DNA of 64,000 nt from Hypoxylon rubiginosum (taxonomy: Eukaryota > Ascomycota > Sordariomycetes > Xylariales > Hypoxylaceae), in assembly GCA_902806565.1 (NCBI GenBank), contig CADCXA010000019.1:124001-188000 (forward strand), in the 5' to 3' direction. Below, piece after piece: positions 1 through 10,615 of this stretch. Positions within the stretch are counted from its first letter, which is position 1, and every line of letters starts with the position of its first letter. Both the position numbers and the translations under genes were made by a program. Under the pieces are notes generated by a model. The model saw only the letters and a list, made by a program, of their open reading frames with translations, searched no databases and was not told the DNA's origin.

Positions 1-2124
1 CCGGTGGTAGCTTCACCCAGATCTCCAGGTTAGCAGGATAACTTCACTAAGATCAGAACTATGGCACTAACATATTCATTTTAGAAATATCATCGAAAAT
101 TTCCTCGACTTCGTTGATCAATTCGGGTTTGTACCCAACGGCGCACGCTTGTGGTATGTGTGAGATGTTTCTTTTCTGACGTCAACTTAGTCGTCGGATC
201 TAGAGTCGTTATATACAAGTGCTAACTCATCTGTAGTACGTGACCATTCTCCCGGTTTCTAATTCCCTCTACAACCTGGCACAAGTCTATTTATTGTGAT
301 ACGTCTATGGGACGTAGGACCACGACTTTGGCCATGAATGTTAACGCTTGACAGATTATCTTAATCGATCTCAACCCCCTCTCCTAACTCAGATGGTCAA
401 GACTTACATCGACTATACCAACGATACAAGCATTCTAGACCGCGCATTGCCTTTGCTGATTAGAGAACATAATTTCTGGATAGAGAACCGAACGATAGAT
501 ATCACATCTGGGGATGAAACTTTCCGCCTTGCACAGTAAGTAACATTGAGTCTCGCATCTCAGGTCACGCTTTAACATTATTTTGCTCGAATAGCTATGG
601 AGTCCAGAATACTGAACCTCGGCCGGAGGTACGTGAACCCCACTGCTATGAATACCTGTATCTCGTACCACCCCCTTACTTCACGAATGAGTAGGACAGT
701 TGATATCATTGCGAAACCCCATTCCTTGGATCGCATACCTATATAGGGCTAACCTAAATATGCTGCAGTCATATCGTGAAGACTACATTACGGCTAATAA
801 CAACTCTTACTACGCTACCTCTGGTATCATTTACCCGGAATCACACCAGTTAAATGATACTGAGAAAGCCACGCTTTACGCCAATCTTGCTTCAGGGGCT
901 GAATCGGGATGGGATTATAACACCCGCTGGCTCACCACTCCATCTGATGCTGCTAACGATGTGTACTTCCCCCTGCGCTCACTCAACACCGCCAATGTGA
1001 TTGGTGTAGACCTCAACTCGATTTTATACGCCAACGAGATAGCTATTGCGGGATACCTAAAAGACACAGGAAATGACACGTTGGCTACAGAGTTCGAACA
1101 GTTAGCCCAGAATCGCTCAGCCGCCATGTTTGCGCTGATGTGGAATGACGAATACAACAGCTACTTCGATTACAACCTAACTTCAGGATCATTAGACCTC
1201 TACGTACCATCAGACTCGGACACCACGGCGGCGCAGAAGGTCGGTGCTCCCGAAGGGCAGCAAGTGTTCTTCCACATCGCCCAGTTTTATCCATTTTGGT
1301 TGGGCGCAGCTCCACCGCAGATAAAGAATAACCCCCTAGCCGTTAAGTTTGCCTTCCAGCGCGTCTCCGACCTTCTTGCCGAGAAGGACGGCGCTATCGC
1401 CGCGACGAACTTCTTGACTGGTCAACAGTGGGATCAGCCCAATGTTTGGCCACCTCTGATGTACGTGTTGATGAAGGGTCTCCTCCAGACACCAGCAACG
1501 TTTGGCGAGGAAGATCCGTACTATATCGAGACGCAAGATCTTTCTCTCAAGTTGGCGCAGCGCTACCTCGACAGCACGTTCTGTACGTGGCGCGCGACAG
1601 GTGGTTCCACGGATGAGACACCGCAGTTAGAAGGTTTCGGACCGCAGGATACAGGAATCATGTTTGAGAAATGGTATGTACAATGAATCCGTACAGAGCC
1701 ACCGCATGCTCGTCCATGGGGCATAAATTGAGGTGCCTTTTTCTAAACTGGAGCTAACATCGTCTTAGTATGTCATTATACCTTTAATTCCGCATATAAC
1801 GCCTTTCTGCCTCTGTGCCCTTTTAACGAGGGCTTCAAAACGGAATACTAACTCTTAGCAGACGCTGATAACTCGACGAATGTTGCCGGTGGAGGCGGCG
1901 AATATGAAGTCGTAGAAGGGTTCGGCTGGACGAATGGCGTACTAATATGGGCAGTAGACACTTTCGGTAACAAGTTAACGAGACCTGATTGTGGGGACCT
2001 AGCAGCGGCAAATATAGAGAAGCGGAAAGAGAAAAGAGGCTCTTTTGGTCAGAGAGCAGTCGAGTTGTCTCCTTATGATGCTCGATGGATAGCAAAAACC
2101 GGCCGAGCGGCGCGTAAGGCTTAA
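1..2124 (+). CDS. GH37 alpha,alpha-trehalase (5' partial, contains two stwintrons)
   Basis: Hydrolyses trehalose to two glucose molecules. Inferred exons: 1-28, 85-152, 355-535, 595-628, 769-1672, 1862-2124 (stop TAA); the N-terminus lies off the left edge. GH37 hallmarks are visible in order: FVPNGARLYYLNRSQPPLL (across an exon junction), PRPE-SYREDY (across another), ESGWDYNTRW with the presumed general-acid Asp, the signature QWDQPNVWPP, and GGGGEYEVVEGFGWTNG with the presumed general-base Glu. Introns 29-84, 536-594 and 629-768 are ordinary. The intervals 153-354 and 1673-1861 keep the frame only if each is a nested pair of introns. With this model the gene is intact and both catalytic residues are present. 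The family call is firm. Whether the enzyme is secreted or cytosolic cannot be judged without the N-terminus. Confidence 0.9.
153..354 (+). other. [D1,2] spliceosomal twin intron (stwintron) 1 of the trehalase gene
   Basis: Internal intron 154-236 (83 nt): donor GTATGT, branch GCTAAC at 221-226, acceptor CTGTAG. Removing it joins G153 to TACGTG at 237, which recreates a GTACGT donor for the external intron (G153 plus 237-354). That external intron has branch-like GTTAAC at about 340-345 and acceptor GACAG. The exon joint T152/AT355 gives Tyr, so the protein reads GARLYYLNRSQ, the conserved GH37 sequence. A single intron from the GTATGT at 154 to the acceptor at 354 would shift the frame by one base. 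Confidence 0.82.
1673..1861 (+). other. [D1,2] spliceosomal twin intron (stwintron) 2 of the trehalase gene
   Basis: Internal intron 1674-1768 (95 nt): donor GTATGT, branch GCTAAC at 1753-1758, acceptor CTTAG. After removal, G1673 abuts TATGTC at 1769, making a GTATGT donor. The external intron (G1673 plus 1769-1861) has branch TACTAAC at 1846-1852 and acceptor CAG at 1859-1861. The joint T1672/AC1862 gives Tyr, so the protein reads FEKYADNSTNVAGGGGEY. A tandem acceptor (TTAGCAG) also allows use of 1858, which adds one codon in frame. Confidence 0.82.
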
Positions 2125-3189
2125 AGGGATTACCTACTCGCACATAGATGTTTCGAAGTTTCAACTTATATGAAATGCTCCCTAGTCTATATATTAGGTA
2201 CCTAGCTAGTAGAAGCCACACAGTACCTACCTACCTAGGTAGGCAGTATTGATATAATAAGGATGTTCCTAGCCTTCCCCGTCCGTGGGAGGTTAGGGGT
2301 ATCACACACCGTCTCAGCATCTTCATCTCCCACACTTGACTGCGCAGGACACTGAACTTGGGATGTAATGGCCAAGTAGAGCTAGCTAACTTTAACAGCC
2401 TATAGTATCTTAGCAATAACTTAACAAGGCTGAATAGTTACAGTTTAAGCCTTATGTACGGCTATAGGGACGACCGAGGCCACTGGAGAAGACCTTGGGC
2501 GGCCCTGTGAACCTATAGATGTGAGTGAAGCCTTTTATAAGGTGTGAGGTATACTCTATAGGGGGTCACCCTGTCTCAGGGTTATGTTTATCGCATTTAT
2601 CTTTCACACGAGATAGACTATTATACGTAGTCCATTGTGATGACAGGGTGTCGATATATGAACCACTTTCATCCCTTTTCCTGAACAGATAGAGGGTGTA
2701 GAAGATAGCGGATAGGTATATAATATGCTTAACTTCAAATAAAAGTGGTTGTAGTAATCTATATGCATTTATTAGATAGACCGGAGCCGCTAGACAGATA
2801 CGTGCATGGTGTCGATTCTAGCCCCGGCGCCAAGCCCCCAGGTACACGCAATAGCATTGTACCCTTGAAATGCAAAGGTGAAGGTGGCCTTTCCGGCTGG
2901 CGGCTTGCGCTTTGGTGCTTGGTGAATACACGTATCTCAAGTTTCGATTTCTTCTCTCCCTGGTAGCGTGACTCGCATTTCTCTACTACAGTCTACCACG
3001 CCGGGCCCAAATATTCCAATGCGGCGTCTACGGTGATACAATTTGTAACTTTCTACTGGTTTTGCTTCGTCAATTGATTTCTTTGCGCCCTGCTACTTGC
3101 CATAAGCTTGTAACCCGGGCCAAGGCTTTCTCGTCGCGCAAAATTCAAGTCGTCCAAAAAGGCTACCCAAGGTTGCGCAACGTTTTGAA
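2125..3189. other. Intergenic, no gene seen
   Basis: Trehalase 3' flank and Erv46 promoter region. Contains short TACCTA-type repeats near 2200-2250. No ORF with a convincing protein and no RNA gene was recognised. Confidence 0.6.
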
Positions 3190-4678
3190 ATGCCTCCGAA
3201 ATCGAGATTCACAAGGCTAGATGCCTTCACTAAGACTGTCGAGGATGCGCGGATACGAACTACTTCTGGTGGTATTGTTACTATCGTGTCCTTGATTGTC
3301 GTCCTTTACCTTGCTTGGGGAGAATGGTCCGACTACAGGAGGATAGTTATCCATCCCGAGCTTATCGTCGACAAGGGCAGAGGTATGTTCGATACTGAAA
3401 CAACTCCTATACCTCCTTTCAAGCTTCTCACATGTCAATTGCAGGAGAGCGCATGGAAATCCACATGAACGTTACCTTCCCTAAGCTCCCTTGCGAACTC
3501 CTGACCCTCGATGTGATGGATGTTTCTGGCGAGCAACAGCACGGCGTGTTGCATGGCGTTAAGAAAGTAAGGCTGCAGCCAGCTTCCCAAGGAGGGAGTG
3601 TCATTGACGTGACCGCCCTATCTCTGTGAGTCGAGTTTTATTGTGCCTCTACTGTCTTCGCCGCCGTGTTCTAACCAAACTGTCTAGGCACGGCGAGGAC
3701 GAAACCGCCCAACATCTGGATCCGAACTACTGCGGCCCCTGTTACGGCGCACCCTCCCCAGCTACCGCCATAAAACCCGGCTGCTGTAATACCTGCGACG
3801 AGGTCAGAGAAGCGTACGCACAAGCATCTTGGGCTTTCGGTAGGGGCGAGGGCGTCGAGCAGTGCACACGGGAGCACTACGCCGAAAAGCTGGACGAGCA
3901 AAGAAATGAAGGGTGCCGTATCGAGGGCGCGATCCGCGTTAACAAAGTTATTGGCAATTTTCACTTTGCCCCGGGCCGAAGTTTCAGCAATGGCAACATG
4001 CACGTTCACGACTTGAAGAACTACTGGGACAGTCCGGTTCGCCACTCATTCGAACACGAGATTCATCAGCTCCGCTTCGGTCCTCAGCTACCCGAAGACG
4101 TGACGCGGAAGCATGCTAAAAATAGTCCCTGGACCAACCACCACCTCAACCCGCTTGATCAAGTCAAGCAGATCACTGACGACCCCAACTTCAACTTCAT
4201 GTACTTCGTGAAAGTGGTTCCTACTGCTTACCTCCCCCTTAGCTGGTCAAAGTCGGGCGCGTACAGCGGGTTAACTGACGAAGACTCGGCTTGGCTGGGA
4301 ACTCTAGGCCACGCAGTCGATGGCAGCATGGAGACGCACCAGTATTCGGTTACAAGTCACAAGCGAAGTCTAGCTGGTGGCGACGACGCAGCCGAGGGCC
4401 ACCAAGAAAGAATGCACGCGAGAGGCGGCATCCCAGGCGTCTTCTTCTCTTATGTAAGCGCTTCTCTTGACACCTCCGACGGGCAAAGTACTAACAAGGC
4501 ACAGGATATTTCGCCCATGAAGGTTATAAACCGCGAGGAACGCGCTAAGACTTTCACCGGTTTCCTGACGGGTCTATGTGCTATAATCGGTGGTACATTG
4601 ACCGTGGCCGCAGCTGTGGATAGGGGTGTATACGAAGGCGCGACGAGACTAAAGAAGCTCCAGTCGAAAAATCTTTGA
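3190..4678 (+). CDS. erv46: Erv46/ERGIC3-family COPII vesicle cargo receptor
   Basis: Conserved membrane protein that cycles between ER and Golgi, normally paired with Erv41, and acts as a cargo receptor. Exons 3190-3382, 3445-3625, 3688-4453, 4505-4678 give about 437 aa, the usual family length. The N-terminal motif SRFTRLDAFTKTVEDARIRT precedes TM1 (about residues 26-44). A lumenal domain contains the cysteine cluster CGPCYGA...GCCNTCDEVREAY. TM2 lies at about residues 397-419 (FTGFLTGLCAIIGGTLTVAA), followed by a short basic cytosolic tail ending KKLQSKNL. All three introns have canonical donors and acceptors and stay in frame. The start at 3190 is the first ATG and matches the conserved N-terminus. 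Confidence 0.93.
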
Positions 4679-6117
4679 GGGAGCCACTGGGCTACCAACT
4701 CAACTGTAGATTAACTAACGCCTTTTTATGATGAATTCGCAGATTCATCCGGGACGCATAGGGGAAAATGGAGTTGCTGGTTAGTTTGGAAAACAATGTC
4801 TTCTTCATCGAGCAGTTCGGTTTTAGACTGAGTGAAATGTGTGTGGAACCCCTTTTTCTTTAAGCTATAGTAGAAATAAGAAAAGACACATATTCAAATG
4901 CTATCTATTTCCACGAGCTCGATTGGTATAGTAAGATATTCCTAGCCGGTATCTTGACCTTGAAATGTGCTTTAATTTTTCCTTTTCCTTTTCTTTTTTT
5001 AATACCCCTTGACTTAGTTTGTTCATATTATCAGCGCTGAATCTGATATTGGTTGTCATTGGATGGTCAACTTGTATTCTAAGAAGTTTCGCCACTGATG
5101 CGTTGGCTCGTAGGACTCGGGCAAGTCTAGCTTGCGAGCTGACTTGTTGACTATGCGAATCACTGTTTATGCGAACTTGTCTTAGCGACTGTTTATTATT
5201 CGTTCGATGTCTTACCCCTGACGTCAATCCTCCGAGGAGCAAGTCCCTGAGGCGTTGAGCTCGTTAGCTGGTTGGTTGATCTGATCTATGGGTTCAGTCG
5301 AACTAATCTTGCATGACAGTACCTACATAGTAATAATTATTCTGATGTCTAACTCCTAACTCTCTGTTGACAGATAGTAGTTTTGCTATATAAAATCGGC
5401 CTGGCTAGATCAAACAACTTGACCTCAGCTTATTACTTATTATACACCGTCTATAACTGCATTTCAGGGTAACCAAAGGTAGTACGGATGCTGCCAAATA
5501 CGGGGCATGTCTAATTTGTTCTCGTATTATTCTGTACCTGACTGGGGGCTTTTCGAAGATTGGCCGGTATTTTGGTGTTCCCCATACGCTTTTCCCCGTT
5601 GGGACAAGATGCCAACGCCCGCATCATTTTAGGTCCCATGCAAGTGGCTTCCGGGTCCCACTAGGCCACTTAGGCTTGCAGGGCCAGCATGCTTGTAGCT
5701 TGTCAAGCAATCAAGGTACCATTGATTTCAAGATCTCTTTCCTGCTCTATCATGTGACTTATATAAAGTACCTTTCATTTATTTGTCTGTTCTGTAGATA
5801 CGGAATACTTGAATTATTTCTGTTTTGAGTTATAAGTTTGTAAGTGATATAATTACATAGGGGTAATCGAATATTATAAGAAAGGTACAACATGTACAAG
5901 TACCTATCTGCACCTAGGGTTCGACTGCAAGGTGGCTTATGTCGAATTGCTGCAGTGCCCAAAAGTTTAGTGAAAGCTCCTTAACAAGAGGGCACCCCAG
6001 GTCTAGCGTGCCACAATAACCCGAGTTTAGGAGCAGGTTTAGTCATCGGATAAATACCCCTAGATTATTCATAATATATATTTTATTTCTATATTTTTAT
6101 ATTCAATTTATCTGAAG
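4679..6117. other. Intergenic, no gene seen
   Basis: Mixed-composition DNA that becomes strongly AT-rich near 6060-6110, just before a GC-rich hairpin. Only short open frames without recognisable protein character; no tRNA-like box A/box B pair was found. Confidence 0.5.
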
Positions 6118-6122
6118 CCGCG

Positions 6123-6204
6123 GAGGGGGCCGCGCCTCCGGATTCTTGCTCCTCGGCTCGCTCCGCGAGCCTCGTCGCAAGAATCCTCCGGCGCACCCCC
6201 CTCT
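6123..6204. repeat. GC-rich foldback hairpin, copy 1
   Basis: Nearly palindromic ~80 bp in an AT-rich setting. Left-arm segment GGATTCTTGC (6139-6148) pairs with GCAAGAATCC (6177-6186). The inner stem GGCTCGC/GCGAGCC is separated by TCC (6155-6171). Outer G-rich and C-rich arms (about 6123-6135 and 6191-6204) also pair imperfectly. On the minus strand its core resembles the core of the hairpin at 12671-12743. Confidence 0.7.
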
Positions 6205-7505
6205 CGCGCATAACCACGTACGTTAATTGGCTGACGCAATTGTGCACCTCTTGCACGTGATGTAGATGTGGCTTTGATGTGGCTTAACCGCGTAGTGTAG
6301 ATGTACCTTGGTACCTGGTGTGGCTGTTGAGCCACCCTCACCCCACCTGGCACCACACCCTGCTGCTGACTAAGTGTGGTGCAGATGTACCTATGTACCT
6401 ATGGCTTGACCTCAGCCACACCTCCACCCCCCACCATATGTACCTATGTACCTGCTGACTAAGAAGTGTGGCTGGAGAAAGGCCCCCTTCTCGGCTGCGC
6501 ACAAATAACCCTCCTAAACTCGGGCAAACCGCCCAATCACCAATCAAGAAGGGGCAACCCCCGACTCCTTTCAATTTTTGGATACGGTGCGGGGACAGTA
6601 CAGGGTACTTGGAATTATATGCTATTTTCATTAGCCGAAATGGTAATGCTATATGCTCGGTAACTTATTACACTGTATACCCACTGTATACCGAGTAGCC
6701 AAGAAGCAAGCTTGGCTGGCTGGCACATCTTCTCTCCTGCTTCTGACGATGGAACCCGGGGGCAATCTCAACTCGTCGATTGTCTCTTCCTTTCCCATCA
6801 CCCATCACGCACACACGCACACGCATATACGCAGACCACGCTCGCGCAGGAACAAAGTCACATTCTATTTTCTTCCTTCTCCATCCTACTAAGGCAAGGT
6901 ATTCTCTCTTGGTGACCAGTCATCGTCCGTTCTTTGCCTCACGTACAAGCGAGTTATCATTCATACCTGTCCCATCGTCACATTTCCTGGTCTTTTTTTT
7001 TCCCCCTTTCACCCTTTTGTCACCTTTCGAACAAAATATTATTCCTAGGTTATCGCAAACCGCCTACGTACCTAATCGATCACCCTCAATTCAATAAACC
7101 GATTCTCGATCACGATCTCTTCTGCCTACCCGTACTACATTTGATCCTACGTACATATAAACAATACAACTTATAGGGGCTTTTCTAGACCGACTTAGGT
7201 CTCGTCATTGCGTCGATCCTACATTCCTGTCGCATCTTCCACATACATTTCGACTCAGCCGACTTCATGTTTCATGCGCCCGCCGGATACCATCAACTGC
7301 AGTTTCGTCTTCGATTAACAAACGCTGGCCAGAGCAATCCACCTATTTGAATTTCACCTCATTTGGTCCCTTGAGCCGCTCTAGTCTGGTTGTACCCTTC
7401 ACCAACTTCCTAGGTGGATAGGGAGATAGATCATTCAGTCTACCCCAAGATCAATATTACACTCTTCGTATTATTGGACCTTGATCTAAGGCTTTTCCCG
7501 TTACC
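6205..7505 (+). promoter_or_regulatory. Long upstream region/leader of the Sel1-repeat gene
   Basis: No supported gene. Contains a duplicated ATGTACCTATGTACCT motif (about 6384 and 6438), a CA-rich simple repeat near 6808-6830 and a long pyrimidine-rich stretch (about 6770-7030) typical of fungal promoters and 5' leaders. Several short ORFs occur upstream of the ATG at 7506 and could act as uORFs if the leader is long. Confidence 0.4.
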
Positions 7506-9790
7506 ATGGCGAACCGACCAAATTTCATCGATCTGAGGGCCCATTCTTCAACGTCGGTCACCAGCTCTTCCTCCCGCCCTCTAAGATCACCAAGATTACA
7601 TGTCGCAGGAGAGATTCCGCCTGCGCTATCTCCTCTCGATGCCTTCGCAGCTCAGAGTCGTTTACTCGCCAAGCAGCTCGAAGAAAGCGCTAAGGCTGGA
7701 AAGCGAATGAGTCGCCTCCCGCCGCTGACAACCGAGAGCCCTTTGATCGTCCAGGGCCGTTCCGATTATTTTCGCTCCATGTCCTACGATTCGTCCGAAG
7801 ACCTGCCCGAACTCTCGCCGCATAATACCGGGCTTGGTTTGACTACGGAGGTCGAATCCCCATCAGAGCGTCCTGTTTCGATGCACCCTCGAATGAGTCG
7901 CATACCTCCCACCCCAGATAGTTCGATACCCGTACCTCCAAACCCTTTCCTCGAAAACGCTCGCGGCCGCCAGCTCGGTAAGCTTGAAGAAGATGGTGGA
8001 CTGTATGGCGCTCGCAGAGAACAGTCACCTAGCGACATAGAGAGTGTAGCAGACAGAGATATTTCTCCTACCCACAGCCGCTTCCCCCCATCGCCAGAGA
8101 AGCTTACCAAGACAGCTTCGCGTGAATCTGCCGGATTGTTTCCGCCGCGGCCATTGTTCCCGAAACGATCGTCGAGTATAATGTCGGCGCCTTTAGATGG
8201 CACTAGTGACGATGCGCTAAGTGCATCCTTTTATTCACAGCCAGCCCGAAAGCTGTCCTCGAGTAGTGCCTTTTCGGGGCCAGGCCTTGCGTCTCCTATT
8301 GCTCACTACCAGAGGTCTCCATCGATCAGTTCCGAAGCTTCTGCGCCCTTGCCGCGTCCCGCTTTCAACTTCTCGCGCCCGCTAAGCCGAGCTGGTACAC
8401 CAGGTTTGGATGCGCCATCTCGTCAAGCTTCGTCAGACAGTCAGCCGTCTTTTGTTCTTGCTGATGACACCGCCCATACCCCAGTCAGCATGCACAGCGA
8501 AACATTCTTAGAAAATAGTGTAACAGACGACGGGAGAGGCGCTCCCTCATATATATACTCCAAGTATTCATTACCGAGGGGCAAATCGTTGCAGCGCAAC
8601 TCGGTTATCTTCCGCGAAAACGACCCGATGTCTTCTTTCGTTTGGGAGCAGCCCGTTATTGCTCCTAGCAACGTCCAGACCTTCCCTAGGGGCGGTCAAG
8701 CACCGCCGTCGCCACCTACGCGACCTTCGAGTTCCTCGTCGAGGTTTCAGGAAGGATCACACGCACCTGATTCTCTTCTCGCCCGTCCGTCTCTAGAACG
8801 AAGCAAGCTTTCCAACGAAATGTCTTTAGACGGAAGGCAACCGTCGCCCGACCCGAGCCGGCCTTCGACTAGCATGAGTAGGCCTTCAGAGGATGCACCA
8901 AGAGGTCGAACCCTTACGTCGCCTCTTCACGACCAAGCTCGACAACGGACGCCAATGTCTATTTCCACTAGCGACTCCGCTAGCACCATTAAGCCACCAA
9001 AATCGGCGCACTCTCATGCCCCTTCTCATACCCCTTCGTCTGCCGAAATGAGCGTAGAAGAGCATTTGGCCAAGGGAATCAAGTGTCACGAGGAAGGGTC
9101 CGTGAAGGAATCGACCTACCATCTGCGGCTTGCTGCACGAGGTGGCGACCCGACAGGGATGCTATTATATGCGCTAGCTTGTCGACACGGCTGGGGTATG
9201 CGACCGAACCAACGGGAAGGCGTCGAGTGGCTGCGGAAGGCTGCCGACGTTGCTAGCGCTGAAATCGCAGAAGATGAAGATCATGTTAAGGAGGGCAAAT
9301 CAGTAGATTTCTTGGAAAGGAAAACTCGGAAGGCCCAGTTTGCCTTGAGTATTTATGAATTAGGCGTTAGTCATATGAACGGCTGGGGAATTGAGCAAGA
9401 CAAGGCCCTTGCCCTACGGTGCTTTGAGATTGCCGGAAGTAAGTTAATATTTCCCCGAAAGAAAATGGCGAGAGTTAGGCTAACTAGATGATTAGATTGG
9501 GGAGATGTTGATGCTCTTGCTGAGGCGGGTTTCTGTTACGCCCAGGGTGTCGGTTGCAAGAAGGATCTCAAGAAAAGCGCCAAGTTTTACCGCATGGCTG
9601 AGGCCAAAGGCATGAGCATGCCAGGGAACAGCTGGTCAGTCTCCTTTCGTTACATATTGCGTCCCTATAACTAACCTGAGCACCCTATAGGATACATAAG
9701 GCGAAATACAATGACGACGCAAGTAGCGCTAAGTCGAAGCGTGCTCGCAGCAAATCGAGGAGCAGGGGATTATTCCATAAGAAAGGTTAA
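7506..9790 (+). CDS. Sel1-repeat protein, Nif1/Dsf2-like
   Basis: Exons 7506-9438, 9496-9634, 9691-9790 give about 723 aa. The first ~510 residues are Ser/Pro-rich and probably disordered. From about residue 515 (MSVEEHLAKGIKCHEEGS) to about 690 there are Sel1/TPR-like repeats, e.g. AARGGDPTGMLLYALACRHGWG, WLRKAADVA, YELGVSHMNGWGIEQDKALA, WGDVDALAEAGFCYAQGVG. The C-terminus is a basic tail (KSKRARSKSRSRGLFHKK). The architecture (long disordered N-terminus, C-terminal Sel1 repeats) resembles fission-yeast Nif1, an inhibitor of the Nim1 mitotic kinase, and budding-yeast Dsf2; that functional link is inference. Both introns fall within the repeat region and restore WGDVDALAE and NSWIHKAKY in frame. 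Confidence 0.8.
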
Positions 9791-10615
9791 GGAGTGAAGA
9801 GAAGATTTGTAGACAGGCAGTACGGTTGTGGATTATATCGTTCTAACTTCCTCGGCGTTTGGTGGCAGCATATATCCAACAAAAGCAGCAGAAAATACCT
9901 GCCATTCTGGCATAACGATTCGGGGCGTAAGTTGCATTCGTTGATTACCGACATCATTTTTTACAAACAATACCCCCTCCATGAGGAAATACCCCCGGAA
10001 TACTCCCCATATCAGACGAGCTTCGGATTAAGAAGATGCGAAAGTTGGAAGGCCGTGGTCACACGTGGAGTAAATTCATGTATATGAAGAGCACTTGGAA
10101 GACGAGCGCGCTCTTTGATGCCACGTGTGTGCCCTGTATATAACCACGCCCTCTACACAGTCGATATAGGGCGATGAGAGAAGCAAAAGGCGAGCGCGGA
10201 TTTGTCTCTGTGGAATCCGGGATTCTGAAGAAAGGATCTTGACGGATGTTTAGCTCTTACTGTAGAGAAGCTTGGTGATCTAGAAAAAGATTTTCCAAAT
10301 CCCAGTCCTGAAAAGGGACGGGTTTGAGCTGTTTACGATATACGTATTATCTCTTCGAATGTGCCTCGCGATACGATGCCTTCCTAACCTATGCTCCCCG
10401 AACCCCTGCGTCTCCCAGAACATTAGTTGTTTGTAAGCGCTTCTTGCTGTCTAGTAAGTACCTAATTGCATAGTTCCTCATTGACTTACTAAACGTAATC
10501 ACCGTAAGCCTAGAACGTAGCTATCCGACGACGTTGAGCGCACTTAAAAATGTAATTTGCTTTGAGACGGCGTCTCTCTTCATTATCGTCAAGCTTGCTC
10601 TAACGCTATACTCCA
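9791..10615. other. Convergent 3' intergenic region
   Basis: Lies between the stop codons of the Sel1-repeat gene (+) and the threonine aldolase (-). A TATATAA string near 10135 has no gene behind it. No supported gene. Confidence 0.5.

Noticed and set aside
1..2124. Trehalase as a pseudogene with frameshifts
   Set aside because: Both apparent one-base frame breaks resolve exactly under a nested-intron model with near-consensus sites. All catalytic motifs are intact.
9794..10087. 97-codon ORF
   Set aside because: Lies in the 3' flank of the Sel1-repeat gene, no domain, composition like untranslated sequence.
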